Below, piece by piece: positions 38,207 through 51,014 of a DNA stretch of 64,000 nt. The number at the start of each line of letters is the position of its first letter. Position 1 is the stretch's first letter. The notes under the pieces are model-generated. The model saw only the letters and a list, made by a program, of their open reading frames with translations, was not told the origin of the DNA and ran no database searches. Made by a program: the position numbers and the translations under genes. This DNA is from Nissolia schottii (taxonomy: Eukaryota; Streptophyta; Magnoliopsida; Fabales; Fabaceae), in assembly GCA_003254905.1 (NCBI GenBank), contig QANU01076285.1, forward strand, positions 76,004 through 140,003, given 5' to 3'.

Positions 38207-40079
38207 GTTATAATAATAATAATATCACCGTTTATTTACTCTCATTTCCCATGCTGCTTATATCTGTCTTAATTAACTAGGAAATAATTTAATTTCACTA
38301 TTTTTTTTTATAGATTTGAGAAATTATTACTATGTGACCTGTCACTAATTTCTTTTTTGTCTAGGTGGTGATGGAAGACTCTTGCCACTGAAATTGTTGT
38401 GTATAAAGTGTCTCTATTACCCATCATCATCATCATGAAGATTGAATAATATCATTTCGCTGAGCTGACATAGCCACCTCACTCTTCATTAGTGCTCTGC
38501 GGTTGTTGAGGGTCTTTGTTGCTCGATTGATCCTTTTCTTTTAATCCTAATTGTTTTGGTTAAGGATTTCGGGTAAAAAAGTTATGTTTTGACGAAGTTA
38601 ATTTTTGTTTTTTTTTTCCCTCTTGGTGTAAAGCTTTGCTAGCACAATAAAGTTTAAAAAAATGTGGTAAATGATTAAATTTTTTAAGAATTTGAACAGG
38701 ATTCAATTCCTATAATGATGTGAATAGTATACAGAAAGTTTTGTTAAAAAAAAAAATACTCACTTGGTTTCTAGATTTTAATTTTTAAAAGAGAAATAGT
38801 CATTGTCAATAATAAATATGTCCTTCAAAATAAAAATAAAAAATGTTTTTGCTAGCTTTAGTGGTTGTAAAATGAAGCCAAAAAGTTCTTCAAGAAAAAT
38901 CACATTTATAACCATTCAGAGCGCATTGCTGCATTCTCTCAGGGTCCATATTAATCTGAATCATTAACTGGGTAGAATTTAAAAGGAGACTGGACTCGTT
39001 TTTTTTTATTGCAATGAATGACCTCTGATTCTGGTGAAAAGCACAGAGCTGGGATGACTTGACATTAACTTCTTGCATTGGAGTGGTCAATCGCCATTTA
39101 TGTTCATAGAGAAGCTTTTTACACCATTTCCTATAACCCCCATTTAACCCTTGAATTGAACATGAAGATGCAATTGCAGTTTACTCTCCCACTAAGGAGA
39201 ACCCTAAAAATCTTGAAAATTGAAATATCATCCTAAATTTTAAAAATTGTTATTTATATACATTTAAAAATTTTAAATGGGAATATCTAAGCTTCAACAA
39301 AGGACTGTTCACTTTGGGCAATGAATATGTTTTGAACATTAAAAGAAAAAAAATAAAAAATAAACGTAACAGTATAAAAAGAATATTAATTAGAAAAAGA
39401 ACCCCTCCTAATTTCAATTGTCAGTGTTTTAACCTATTTGGGCATACGAAGGTTCATAGACTAGTGTATGTACCAAAACTTTTGCACCCATATAGCATTC
39501 CACCATTGATTTCAATTCGATTACACAGCCTGACAGCAAAAGTGCTTGGCACGTAACTGCTCGTTGCGTATCCATCTGTCTCTCGTTGTCTATACTTGTA
39601 TGCTCATGTGTATGGAATTTGGAAACTTCTAGCCCCACCCTATTTCACAAAACCAAATCCAAATACCCCACCCCTTTCTAAATTTCCCCCAAATTATCTG
39701 TAGTCAAAATATCAAATTGAATATCATGAATACAAATATATTTTAGAACAATCTATTTACGAGTAAATTCTCTCCAGTAAAATTATTATCATGTGAGATA
39801 ATTAAAATTTAATTCATATAAAAGGGTTATCGTTGAGGATCTCAATTAAATCGGAATGAATTAATCAAATTGTTGAAAATGGAATTTAAACAATTGTGAT
39901 TGCACTTAAAAAAAGTCATAAAATGGTAAAAGGTATTTGTTGACTATTATGCAAATGAAAAGATTATGTTACTTTATTTCATCTAATACGTATCATAATT
40001 TTTATAAAAATTCTCATAATATTTTCTTACAATATAATATTACACTAGTACTACTTTATATAGAGCGGGCATGTAGTTT
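37823..40079. other. Intergenic DNA with ATT microsatellite, no gene
   Basis: A tandem ATT run lies at about 38175-38225. The stretch 37980-38110 is more GC-balanced (GCACGCACGTGATCACATGG) but has no frame. No gene supported. Confidence 0.4.
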
Positions 40080-40690
40080 GTAAAATCCATAAACATTTTT
40101 AAGAATAACATTTTTGAGAATGTTACTCCAAGGATCTTGTAAAATATGTATGAGAAGGAATCATTCATGTATTTGGTTGTTACAAATATTCATGAAAATT
40201 TTTTGTTTTACCAAAACTACTCTAACAAATGAAAAAAACATCATTACATATACTAAAACCATATTTAAATATAATTTACATATAATTAATAGTTATTTTC
40301 TCTACTCTCAACAAAATTATTAATATTATTAATAATATTATTTATTTATTTATTATTATTTATTTAATATTAATTATTACTTATACTATTATTAATTATT
40401 TAATATTTATTATTTAATAATAACTATTACTTATTATTATTTAATATTAGTTATTTTATAACTTCAATAAAATTATATTTGTTATTAATAATTTAACATT
40501 AATAATTATTATGTAATATTATTAATTATTTATTAATACTATTATTATCTTTTAATACTTATTATTAATATATTTATTTTTAATTATTATTTAACATTAA
40601 TTATTATTATTATTTAATATTAATTATTTTTTCAACTCTAAAAAATATTATTTATTATTATTAGTATTATTATTATTTTTAGAGGATAAA
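40080..40690. mobile_element. Decayed half of the 11942-type element plus AT-simple DNA
   Basis: 40090-40330 follows 12000-12240 in order: AGAATAACATTTTTGAGAAT, GATCTTGTAAAATATG, CATGTATTTGGTTGTTACAA, TTTTACCAAAACTACTCTAA and ATATTTAAATATAATTTACA. After 40320 the sequence becomes an imperfect ATT/TTAATA-rich tract to about 40680. The right terminus is not seen. Confidence 0.5.
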
Positions 40691-41518
40691 GTTAAAATTT
40701 TAATTTTAAATAAAGATAAATAATCAAACACAAAAATAGGTCATTGGCAAACTCATATTCACATAAAAAAGAAATGTTGGCGGAATTACTCTAAAATACA
40801 GTTAAGGTATACAATCAAAACGGAAATATAGTTAACGCAGGTGATAAGTGGCGCGTGAGAGGATTATTCAGGCGCAAATTCGAACTTATATACACGCACA
40901 AATTACGTAATCAACTCAAATTATACAAAAAGAAAAAAAAGAAAAAAAAACGCGTTTTGCAATTTCCGAAAATGATATTTGGACCAACCATAAAACAGAG
41001 AAAACAAGAGAAAATACAAAGAAAAGAAAATTCATTGCTTAACAGCCGTTTGGGCAGATAGTATATATATATATATATGTTAAAACAAGACACGTTCCCA
41101 TTTCATTTTTTGTAAGAGAGAGAAAAGAAAAAGAAAAAGAAAAAGAAAGAGAGTCATACAGACAGAGACAGTGTATATGTGAATGAGTGAAGAAGGGGAG
41201 AGAGAGAGAGGGAGGGGGTCATAAATTCCTCTCACTCACAACTCCAGCTGCCTCTTTCTTTCTCCCCTCTCTGGGACTCTCGGTTCCAGAGGTAACCCAT
41301 TAAAACCCAAAACCACCACCATAACGAAAACTGTGTTCTCTCGTTCTAAACCCCAAAAGAGAAAGAGACCCCAAGAAATTGCAGCATTTTCTGGGCTGGG
41401 CATTCAGTGAATGCTTTTGCTCCCTTTCACCACTGCCAAACACAAACAAACAAAACAGAACAACATTTCTTCATTCTCTCTTTTCTTTATTTCTTTCTTT
41501 CTTTCTCCTATACGAAAG
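40691..41518 (+). promoter_or_regulatory. Upstream region and probable 5' leader of the GATL gene
   Basis: A TA-rich TATATATATATATAT at about 41061-41076 could serve as TATA region, which would give a leader of about 400 bases. The leader-like part holds GA and GAAAAA repeats (41116-41210) and TTTC repeats just before the ATG. The placement of the transcription start is inference. Confidence 0.4.
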
Positions 41519-42676
41519 ATGCTTCCTCTCCGTTTAAGCGACGTCGTTTTGCCGCTGCTACTCTGCTGCTTCCTCTTCCTCTTCCCTCCCTCCTGCCTCG
41601 GGAGCCGCTCCTTCCCCACAGTCACCGCCGCCTCCCTCCACCGCTTCTCCGAATCCCCGGACTACCGCAACGGCGCCAGCTGCCCCGCCCCGTCCACCGG
41701 CGGCGTCGCCTCCTGCGACCCGTCCCTAGTCCACATCGCCATGACGCTCGACTCCGGCTACCTCCGGGGCTCCATCGCCGCCGTCCACTCCGTCCTACGC
41801 CACTCCTCCTGTCCCGAAAACGTCTTCTTCCACTTCATCGCCGCAGAGTTCGACCCAATGAGCCCCCGAGTCCTGAGCCGGCTGGTCCGATCCACCTTCC
41901 CTTCCCTGAGTTTCAAGGTCTACATCTTCCGAGAAGACACCGTCATCAACCTCATCTCCTCCTCCGTCCGGCAAGCCCTCGAAAACCCCCTCAACTACGC
42001 CAGAAACTACCTCGGCGACATGCTCGACCCCTGCGTCGAGCGAGTGATCTACCTAGACTCAGACGTAATCGTGGTGGACGACATAAGCAAGCTCTGGCAC
42101 GTGACCCTGAGCAACTCCCGTGTCATCGGCGCCCCTGAATACTGCCACGCCAATTTCACCAAGTACTTCACCGACGAGTTCTGGCAGGACCCGCTCCTCT
42201 CTCGCGTGTTCGGCGGGACCAGGAGGGCTTGCTACTTCAACACCGGGGTCATGATCATGGACTTGGTGAGGTGGAGGGAAGGGAACTACAGGAAGAGGAT
42301 CGAAAACTGGATGGAGGTGCAGAGGAAGAAGAGGATATACGATTTGGGGTCTCTGCCTCCGTTCCTCCTGGTTTTCGCCGGGAACGTGGAGGCGATTGAT
42401 CATAGGTGGAACCAGCATGGGTTGGGTGGCGATAATGTGAATGGGGTTTGCAGGTCTCTGCACCCGGGTCCTGTGAGCTTGTTGCATTGGAGTGGGAAGG
42501 GGAAGCCGTGGGTGAGGCTTGACGAGAAGAGGCCCTGTCCTTTGGATAGTCTTTGGGAGCCTTATGATCTCTATAAGCCTCGGCATGGTGGAGGCAGGGG
42601 GAGAGGGGGGGAGCAGCAGCATCCTTGGGGGTTCTCTTCTTCTATTCTGGTTGGTTATGCACATGATTTGCTGTGA
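41519..42676 (+). CDS. GATL9: GATL8/9-type galacturonosyltransferase-like protein
   Basis: Single-exon family 8 glycosyltransferase of 385 residues, a Golgi or secretory enzyme linked to pectin or xylan synthesis; its acceptor cannot be read from sequence. An N-terminal hydrophobic anchor (about 1-28) is followed by the metal-binding DSD (180-182) in [27 protein letters not shown] and HWSGKGKPW (from 323). I chose the ATG at 41519 rather than one 108 bases upstream because it gives a hydrophobic start and family length; the upstream stretch looks like leader. Phrases such as [24 protein letters not shown] and [15 protein letters not shown] match GATL8/9 rather than PARVUS/GATL1. Third codon positions are nearly all G/C in the first two thirds, then drift towards A/T. 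Confidence 0.93.
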   Translation: MLPLRLSDVVLPLLLCCFLFLFPPSCLGSRSFPTVTAASLHRFSESPDYRNGASCPAPSTGGVASCDPSLVHIAMTLDSGYLRGSIAAVHSVLRHSSCPENVFFHFIAAEFDPMSPRVLSRLVRSTFPSLSFKVYIFREDTVINLISSSVRQALENPLNYARNYLGDMLDPCVERVIYLDSDVIVVDDISKLWHVTLSNSRVIGAPEYCHANFTKYFTDEFWQDPLLSRVFGGTRRACYFNTGVMIMDLVRWREGNYRKRIENWMEVQRKKRIYDLGSLPPFLLVFAGNVEAIDHRWNQHGLGGDNVNGVCRSLHPGPVSLLHWSGKGKPWVRLDEKRPCPLDSLWEPYDLYKPRHGGGRGRGGEQQHPWGFSSSILVGYAHDLL

Positions 42677-44535
42677 TTCTTTGGGGCTACATTTTGTTTG
42701 TTTTGTTCAGAGATTCTTTTGGTGTACAGATTGGTTAGAAGAAGAAGAAGAAGAGGGTTTAGTTTTTCTTTTAATTCTTTCTGTATTGTTAATTCTTGTG
42801 CTTTTATTTTACTGCTACTACTACATATTGGAATTTTCGATTCTTTGTTTCTGTTGGGGGGTTCCATCGTCTCTTTGGAACAATTTTGGGTGGGTGAGTG
42901 TGGGGAACGGTTCTTTTGTTATTGGGACCATTGTACTGAATTGGATGAAATGGATCGTGGCCAAACAAAGTGAAGAATAACTAGACAGTTGTTACGTTGT
43001 TTTTATTTGGATTTGAGTTGCCATCATCTTTTGTTTGCTTTTCCTACCTACAGCCATTAGATAATCAATGATGAAAGCGCTGGGTTTTTGTTTTTAGTTT
43101 TTGTGTACAACAAGATACAAAAATGAAAAAATATAGGGTGCTGGTGCTTTTGTCTGTGATGGACGGCACATTGCTCTGCTCATCAGGTTAATGATTGAAG
43201 TAGTGATCACGGATTCACCATGAGTTATGGCCAAGGCAAGAATAAAGTGAATCAAAAAGGGCTTTCTCACCATCTGCATCTACTGTTAGGAAATAGGAAA
43301 TTGAAAGTTGAAACACCTAGTTATTGGTGGTAATTTTCGTTTGTCTTGCATAATGGATTGCACATATAGCACCACAGGGACAAAAGTGTAAGAAAGCGGC
43401 ACTTTTATCATTGATCAGAAACAAATAGCTACTGTATGCGTCTTACGTGCATCCGAATTTTTTGCCCCCACAAGGCTTGCGTAAATAGAAAAGTCTCCTC
43501 TTAAGACGTTGAGGAGAATCCAATAAACTCATCACTAGTAATTCGTATTAGACTTAGAACAATAATGCCAACCGTTTAGTATTATAGATTACGTATGCTA
43601 ATTCTGTTTGGTTCATTTAGAACTTTTTGCCTTCCTCTCGGTGTCAATAATAGGAGGATTTGTGTGCCACATGTCCAATGTGAAGTTAATGGCTTCTTGT
43701 TCTGGCTTGCTAAAGTTGACCGGATGAAATGCACCGTTATAAAGTCGGTTCCAATTGAAATTTCTCATTTGCTTATGGAATCAGAACAATGATGTTTTAA
43801 GATTCCGAGTACAGGCATAAATATGAGATCAACAGAACAATGATTGGGGTGGGTACATGAAAATTAAAGTTACTGCAGTGGTACGAACACAAATACAGCT
43901 TTTGCTTTGTAGACAATATCATAGTAGGGTTGAGTTGCGAAGACTCAAAAATTTACCACAACACAAAAGATAGTATTATTCAATTTTGCATCGTCCTCAT
44001 ACCAAAGTACCAAATGTTTTAAGTTTTGTATATTACAAAATTGAAAAATGAAAATATAGCAAAAACAAACCAATAAAAGACGGGGAAGAAAGGGACAATT
44101 ACAAACCAACTTCTTCCCTCCATCAATAATAGTCAATACATGACTCTGATCATCCACCTGATTTAATTACTTTGTTAATTAAGCAAATAATGCAACATGA
44201 CAGTTTGGATGTCTATTTTTCCTTTCACTTTTTAAATACCCCAATGTAGCGTCACCTTCCCACCTTCTCCCTAGGATCCCATGTATTGCAAAATGTAACA
44301 ACAACAATAAAAAAATGAAGTAATATTAGTAAACCATAATCCTTGAAGAGTGCAATTATATGCATTTTATGCTGTTATCTAATTAAATTCTCTTTTATAC
44401 ACAAATTTTGAAATAGTGAGTGAAAGTAACATTTTAACCCATGTTATAATATGTAATCGGATGAACGTATAAAATAAATTTTTATAGTGTTAGAGGATAT
44501 CGATTAAACTCGTTTTCAAATCACCTAAACCATAA
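42677..44535. other. GATL 3' flank and intergenic DNA
   Basis: Probable 3' untranslated region to about 43010, then AT-rich sequence. No gene is supported. Confidence 0.45.
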
Positions 44536-45198
44536 TCAACCTCCAAGTTTGGTGCGTATAATCTTCACTTCTTGGGCGCTGATTTGGAAAGCCTTGGCAA
44601 GTATGGCATCTGCAATGGGTAGCTTGGTAGCAAACGTTGCAACCGATGCCAGCTGTGCACCCGGGTTCTGGCTATTAAGCCCGGACAGTGCCACAACGGG
44701 TTTCCTAGAGTCCTCATTGTACAGGAAATGGATCAGGCCCTTCGGGAACACGAACGACTCGCCGGGTTTCAAGTTCTGCGTGAAGACGCGGTTCGACGTG
44801 TCTACAAAGCCCACGAGGAGCCGGCCCTTGAGGCAGGTTACGACCTCCGAGGCCCGCGGGTGCGAGTGCGGAGGGACGAGCCCGCTGCGCTGTATGTCGA
44901 CCCGGACCAACACCAGGCCCAACGTGTTGAGCCCGGGAAGGTTCGCGGTGTTGGTGGGCGTCACAGCGAAGCCGAATTTGTTGCTAGTGTTGCCGGGTTT
45001 GGATAGTGCTGACGTGGCGAAATGGGAGGACGAGGCTTCTTTTGGGTTAATGCAAGGAACACCGTTAATGAAAAATGAGCTTTTGGTATCCGCGACGCAG
45101 TAGTCATGAATTGGGTCCGGGTCGGGCCTGCATTGGCCCAATAGAAGGGATAGGGTGAAGATTAATAGTAAGGGAAGAGAATGAAAATGGGTTGTCAT
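44536..45198 (-). CDS. Germin-like protein
   Basis: Secreted single-cupin protein of 220 residues, the usual family length, on one exon. Signal peptide about 1-23. Cys34 and Cys49 form the expected N-terminal disulfide. Cupin motif 1 is GLVPPHSHPRASE, with metal ligands His111, His113 and Glu118; motif 2 gives His157 in FPKGLIHFLYN. One N-glycosylation site is NTS at 70-72. The ligand set is intact, so metal binding is expected, but activity (oxalate oxidase, superoxide dismutase or other) cannot be inferred. The DPDP-HDYCVAD start and VTCLKGRLLVGFVD depart somewhat from the commonest germins (PHTHPRATE). It is not part of the Arabidopsis neighbourhood I recall, so it may be a local insertion. 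Confidence 0.95.
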   Translation of the reverse strand: MTTHFHSLPLLLIFTLSLLLGQCRPDPDPIHDYCVADTKSSFFINGVPCINPKEASSSHFATSALSKPGNTSNKFGFAVTPTNTANLPGLNTLGLVLVRVDIQRSGLVPPHSHPRASEVVTCLKGRLLVGFVDTSNRVFTQNLKPGESFVFPKGLIHFLYNEDSRKPVVALSGLNSQNPGAQLASVATFATKLPIADAILAKAFQISAQEVKIIRTKLGG

Positions 45199-45264
45199 TT
45201 TTATATATGCTAATGGTATGGGATGGTAATGGGATTATATGGATTTCAGTTACACAAGGCAAGT

Positions 45265-45272
45265 TATTTATA
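45265..45272 (-). promoter_or_regulatory. Candidate TATA box of the germin-like gene
   Basis: TATAAATA on the minus strand, about 65-75 bases before the ATG, in ACATATAAATAAC. Confidence 0.55.
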
Positions 45273-45279
45273 TGTACAT

Positions 45280-47446
45280 GTAGACATAGAGAGAGCAGGT
45301 GGTGGATAGGGATATTAGTTCAACTTGGCATGTGTTTTATGGGGGTGAGGTGATTGAGTAGCTTAAGAGCATGGGAATGGGAATGGGAGGAGGGAGAGAC
45401 AAGGTAAGCTTAAAGGGAAATGTGATCAAGTTATAATAAGCCACACAAGGGCGATTGATGTCTACATTCCAATTCAACTGAAAAGGACTTGTGGTTGAAG
45501 AACGTGCTTTGCGATGGCCATTTCCCAAAGTCCAAGTCCAACGTTGCAGATCAATTGGGCTTGGGCCCATATATATGGACTCGGCACAGTGCACCCTATG
45601 AGAGAACGCTGCCGTTTGGCAGGATGAGTACGGCATCTTTCGTTCTTATCCCATAATATGTCCCATATGATATGTTTTAGTTCAACCAATTTAATATAGA
45701 AAAATATCATTTACAAATAGTGTGACGCAGAGAGGAAAAAACCCGTCTTTGGCAAAATGAAAAAAAAAACATATTATCTTAAGATAGATTAGTTGAACAA
45801 AATTTATAAATAGTGTGTAAATATATATAACATTTAATTATATATATGACAGAGTTTTATAGTATCATTTAATTATATATGGTTACATTAATAAAAATGA
45901 TTAATTTTTAGATTTATTATTTTAAAAATTATTATTTTTTAGATATAACAACACGTGATTAGATGAAATTAAGAAAAAAAATGTTGACGATAAAAAAATT
46001 AAATTGATCTAAATTAATAATGATAATTGTAGTTTAAATAAATATAATTTTTTATTATATAAATATTTGATGTAATGTTGAGTAATATTCCTCTCTTTAT
46101 TTTTCAAAAGCACAAATAAAAGTAAGTTACTAGGATTGATTTGGTGGGAATGAGTTTGGATAAAATGAATGAAATTTTAAATTTAAACTTCCTAATATAA
46201 CATTTATATAACAAAAATTTATATTTATTTGTAGTTGATATGTGCATCTAAATTTCATGGTACATGTTTGAAAAATTGGTGGGTACATCTTAAAATTGAT
46301 TATGGTCTCCCAAATTGAAAGCCAAAATACACTATAAATATCTAAGTTAAAATCTTTGTCAAAGTAAATAAATAAATAAATATCTAAGTAAAAATAATAT
46401 AAATGAAGATATGGTCTACATGTGGCCCAAGTGAGGAAGAAAATAAATTTGGACACCCATCTAATCACATCACATGCAATCCCCTTTCTCACACTCCGCT
46501 TAGCTTTTGTTCATGTGGGCCTTCCTTTCCTTGCCTTGCATTTCTTTCTTGATCTGATCTTAAAATCTTAGCAACATCGCCTTGGGGTTATTGGATCTCT
46601 CTCTCTCTTTGAACCTTCTGATGAGATAATTAAGTATGCTTGTGACTTGTGATCTTCTTGTTCCATTTATTATCATTATTTATTTAGTGCAATGCACTTT
46701 TTTAGTTAGAAAGTTCATAATTAGATCCAGCTAATCTCATTTACCTACATTAATTATTTGCTAAAAATTGCATCTTTTTGTTCTCTCTTTCCCTGTCTAC
46801 AGGGATTTATTCCCCCTTCATAATTCTCTGTCCTTTTTTTTTTCTTTTTTTCTTTTTCTATGTTGTCTAAACTAAAGTCTAAACTGCTTCTACCTTGGCC
46901 CTCACTTGGAAAGTAATGGCACTTATTGCCATTAAAAGTTAAAATCTTCCAAAGGAATAGAATACAGTTGTGATGTGATCCAGTAGCCCTGAAGTTTACT
47001 TTGCACTTTGCTTTCAGGCTTATTTGCCTTTGGTTGCAATTGTTTGATTGATACTATTGCTTTGTCTTTGATGATTGGTTCTTTTTATTTTTTTTTTTAA
47101 TTTTTTTTTATCATCTTAGGAGTTTTTCCTGAAGTACCGCAAGCAGACAAAGGGTGTCGGTTACTTGGAAAGGTGAAGTTAGAAATTGAAGTCGAGCAAA
47201 AATGAATGATGCATTCTCTCTCTCACTTCACACTCAGATGCACATGTCCCTGATTTTTCATTTTGGTCATAATTTGCAGCCATTTATTTTAGTGTCCTTT
47301 TTTTGTCCCATTGTGGCATTTCTTTCTTTCTTTTCAGTGAGATCCCCATGAAATGATTATTCCTTCATTTGCTTCTTTACAGGCCATACTCTAATGCCTT
47401 AGGGGGTTGTAGACTTTGTAGCCGAGTAGAGTGATTTACTACTTCC
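45280..47446. other. Shared upstream region between germin-like and WVD2-like genes
   Basis: Divergent promoter region of about 2.2 kb. It is AT-rich at 45700-46100 and becomes T/C-rich towards the WVD2-like gene. A possible 5' leader exon lies around 47130-47175 (ending GGAAAG before GTGAAG), with an acceptor TTTACAG at 47382. No other gene. Confidence 0.4.
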
Positions 47447-50400
47447 ATGGGTGAATTTGGTGTAGCAGGTGCAACCATATTTGAAGATAAGGTAAACCCC
47501 CATTTGTCATTAAGGTTTTTTCAGATTAAAGCTTCAATCTTTTTCTCTTTTTCTTTTTAATATTGTTGTTTCTTGCAAAGTTGTCTTGCTCTGTGTGGTG
47601 GGTTGATTCCCAATTTATGATTGTTATAAGCCTGTGTTTGTTTTTTGGTGGTGTTTGTGAGTTGTCCTGTTTTGTTGGTTACTTGCAATTATATAGTATT
47701 TTTTGTTGGTTGCTTGCAATTATGCACACAGTTTTTTTTTTTTTTTTTTTTTTTTTTTTGTCCCTGCTGTTTATCTAGATGGGAGGGGGTGCCGCTGCTT
47801 CCAATCCTTGTTTGCAAGTGTCTGTTTCTTTTGGTAGATTTGAGAATGATTCCTTGTCTTGGGAGAGATGGTCGTCTTTCTCTCCAAACAAGTACTTGGA
47901 AGAGGTTGAGAAGTGCGCCACACCCGGATCGGTGGCCCAGAAAAAGGCCTTCTTTGAGGCCCATTACAAGAAGATTGCCGCCCGGAAAGCCGAATTGCTG
48001 GCTCAAGAGAAGCTGGCCGGGAAGGATTCTTCTGGATCGGAGGATCAAAATTGTGTGGATCTGAGTGGTAGTAGTAACACTCGTGGGGCTGGCGAAGACT
48101 TTGATATATCCAACTCTCAAGGCTCCCTTGAAGTGGTTGAGCTAGAAAGCAGTTCTCTTGATGAGATTGGTAGGGACCGCTTAGATGATTTGGAGGAGGA
48201 AGTTGTAGTTTCAAGAGATTATCAAAGTTCGTCAGCTGAGGGAGAGAACAAAGAATTGGAAGGCAGATCACATAGTTTCCCCCAGATAGGTAAGCCTGAA
48301 GAAGCTGTGCGCGTGAAACAAGAAGAAAGTATTGACATTGAAGTTGAAGATGTGAAGGAAATTTCGCATGTTGTGTACAAGAAGACAGGAAATGCTGCAG
48401 AAGTTGAAGCGAAAGATCTAAAATCGGATCATCCAAAGGAATCTAAGGTTTGTACTCATATATCCATCAAATTCATGTTCATTTGAAAAAGGACTACTTG
48501 ACTACCTACCCCAGTTTTCGGTTTCTCACCATCTATTTTGGATAGGTTGCCTCTGTAAACAGGGAAAGCAATGCAGCCAAGACAAAGAAGAAATCAATGC
48601 TACTAACATCTAAGGCATCCCAAATTTCCACACCGAGAAGTTCAAAGCCTTCATCGACTCCAACTAAAATGTTGGCCTCTGCTTCTTCTACTAAAAAGGG
48701 AAATTCTCCAACTTTATCCAGGAGGCAAATTACTTCCAGTGGCGAGAGCAGAAAAGTTGCCAACAAATCTTTGCACATGTCCATGAGCTTGGGTCCAAGC
48801 AATCCTGCTCCTGCTCCTCATAATACAATGAGGAAATCTTTCATTATGGAGAATATGGGGGATAAGGACATAGTCAGACGAGCATTTAAGACATTCCAAA
48901 ACAATTTCAATCAGCCGAAAACTTCTGGTGAAGACAAATCTTTGGTACAGGCACAGGTAGTTAGAATGGGAAAATCATTATGAATAGTTGTTATTTATTA
49001 TTGATAAAATAGTCATATTTACAAATAGAATATCATGTTGATTTGAGAATGTTTTCCTATATATTTCTTGGGCAGGTTCCTTCAAGGGGGACAATGTCGA
49101 AGGTTTCAACTTCTACAGCTTTGCAGAAAGAGAATGGACGGTAAATTTTATAATCTGCACCGATAATGTGTTCTCATTTGTACCAGTTTCTTTGCTTTGA
49201 GAAAAACATCTGATAAGATTTCTGAGAAAAATATGATAAGCTCTATATTGGCGTAATATAAGGAGTTCAATTTTTTGTATGATGACCCTCTTGAAATTAT
49301 TTTTTTAAATAGGCCAAGTAAGGTTGAGAGCATGGGTAAAAGAAGCGGAAATGCTGTAGGAACTAATTCGGGCCCAAAAAGTGACATTAGAGCTGAGAAA
49401 GGGAAAGAGGTATGGAATTGCTCTTGCTGTGTGCCTATACATTTCATTGCCTTCAATACCAAGAGTTCTCAATAGGTTTTGAAAGTAATGCTTATTTGTA
49501 CTGACCAAATAATGCTCTTTGGTTTTTTGTTTTTTAATCAGTCTTCTAGAAAATTGGAGAAGATTAATTCAAAAGAGGTAGGAAGAACGCATCTTCAATC
49601 AAAATTGAAGGTAATCTATCATGTAGCACAATGTTTGTTTATAAATGTAAATGACCGGCATATCCTATATTCCTGTCCATGGCGTCACTTAAAGGGTGTT
49701 TGCATATATTTGTATTGCATCATAAATAATTGTTTAATAGAAATCCAAGCCCATTATAATGAGTGATCTTAGGTTACGTTGCTATTTCCATCTACATAAG
49801 ATGCATAAATGTCATGTCTAAACTCTGTATTCCTCAACACAGGAGGAAAAAGTGCCAGAGACGAAAAAGATAAATCATAATTTCAAGGCGAAACCCCTAC
49901 CAGCATTTTACCGGGGTCAAAAAGTATCTAAAAGTCATCCAGAAAAGGTATGCAGCATACATCTGATCTGTTCTAATACCATATCAATAACAAGGTGAAG
50001 ACACAGGATTGTTGGGATTCAAGTGTGAATGTTTAAAACGTTCCACATTGGTTGGTGATGGACTAAGTGAGGTGTATATAAGTGGGAGGACCCATAGACT
50101 AATTGCCTAAAGGTTTTGGGTCAAGATGTGGTGTCCAGCCCGCTTGTGTGATTTCTCACTTAGCTCATCGGTGTTAATCTTCCCGATTTTGGGCTCCCCT
50201 CCCTGATAAGTGTAGCAGATCTTTTACCACCTAAATTGTAGTATATATAGTGTATTTGTGACTATTTCTAGGCACTTAAGATGATGATATAAATCAATCT
50301 GAAAATCACCTATTATTGATTGCTTTCTGGGGACACGTGCAAATGAGTAGAAGTTGAAAACATAACTTTAGGTGAAGTCAGCTAAAACTTGTTTTCCACA

Positions 50401-51014
50401 GCTTATAACTGGTGATTTGTGGGACCTGGGTGTCTTGTTTTGCTGTAAAAAATAAACTCGTTTTCAGCCAAATGACCATATATAGTGGTTGGTGGGTCAC
50501 TCCAGAGATAATGATGAAATTTTCTGTTGTCCCCATTCTAACAGCATTTCTAGGAAACACTCCCTGTGAGATTATCAACGTTTGCTGATATATTTCACCA
50601 GGCCTTAAGCATTGAAATTGACACATGCAAAATTTAAGCATTGAAATTGGCTTTCTTACTGATAATCATTGACTGTCCAGATCATGTTTCATTCTAAGGC
50701 CTTAATTGTCATGCTCCATTAAATGAGATATGAGGCATGATTTGTAATGCTTTTATTATCTCAAGCCCCTTAATGCATTATTGAGAGCTCCATAAATATC
50801 GCTTACTTCTATGGATAAGGTTCCTAGCTTATCTCTAAAGTGTGAAAGTAAGGATATGTTCACTCTGAGATTCAGTAAAGGCTGTATTTTCACAATTTGT
50901 AGCTCACCATATCCAGTTCCTACACCTATTCATTTTTCTCTACGTCTATTCCATTAACTTATTATGTTATGTCTACTCATGCAGGGTGATGCTAAGACTG
51001 AGAACCCTCGGTAG
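47447..51014 (+). CDS. WVD2-like / TPX2-family-related microtubule protein
   Basis: Exons: 47447-47491, 47779-48447, 48546-48956, 49076-49140, 49313-49409, 49542-49610, 49843-49947, 50985-51014; joined they give 496 residues in frame. Characteristic start: residues 16-80 with VSVSFGRFENDSLSWERWSS and YLEEVEKCATPGSVAQKKAF, then an acidic low-complexity middle and a basic Ser/Thr/Lys-rich C-terminal half, consistent with microtubule binding. NFKAKPLPAFY (465-475) is the tail of a TPX2 C-terminal domain, but the usual RAEKRKEFY core before it is not seen; instead RRAFKTFQNNFNQ occurs around residues 350-362. From memory it resembles the Arabidopsis At1g24160/At1g70100 pair. Exon 2 is preceded by a T run of about 30 bases. 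The gene ends with a short 9-codon exon after a 1-kb intron, the least certain part of the model. Confidence 0.88.
50009..50215 (+). repeat. Short fossil LTR (TRIM-like) in intron 7 of the WVD2-like gene
   Basis: Begins TGTTGGGATTCAAGTGTGAA and contains TTCCACATTGGTTGGTGATG, GGTGTATATAAGTGGGAGGA and GGTGTCCAGCCCGCTTG, a layout known from short plant LTRs with a TATA-like box. A more decayed relative lies at 36395. No coding sequence and no second LTR seen, so probably a solo copy. Confidence 0.5.

Noticed and set aside
41407-42138. 243-codon plus frame in GATL, and the longer GATL start at 41411
   Set aside because: The 243-codon frame is a second-frame shadow. The longer start adds 36 residues of leader-like sequence ahead of a proper signal anchor.
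42059-42664. 201-codon minus-strand frame opposite the GATL gene
   Set aside because: Shadow of a GC-rich coding region; Pro/His/Arg-rich with no domain.
41519-42676. PARVUS/GATL1 identity for the glycosyltransferase
   Set aside because: Sequence phrases and neighbouring genes fit GATL8/9; PARVUS differs in several conserved stretches.
44549-45103. 184-codon plus frame opposite the germin-like gene
   Set aside because: Antisense shadow; the minus strand has the intact cupin motifs and signal peptide.
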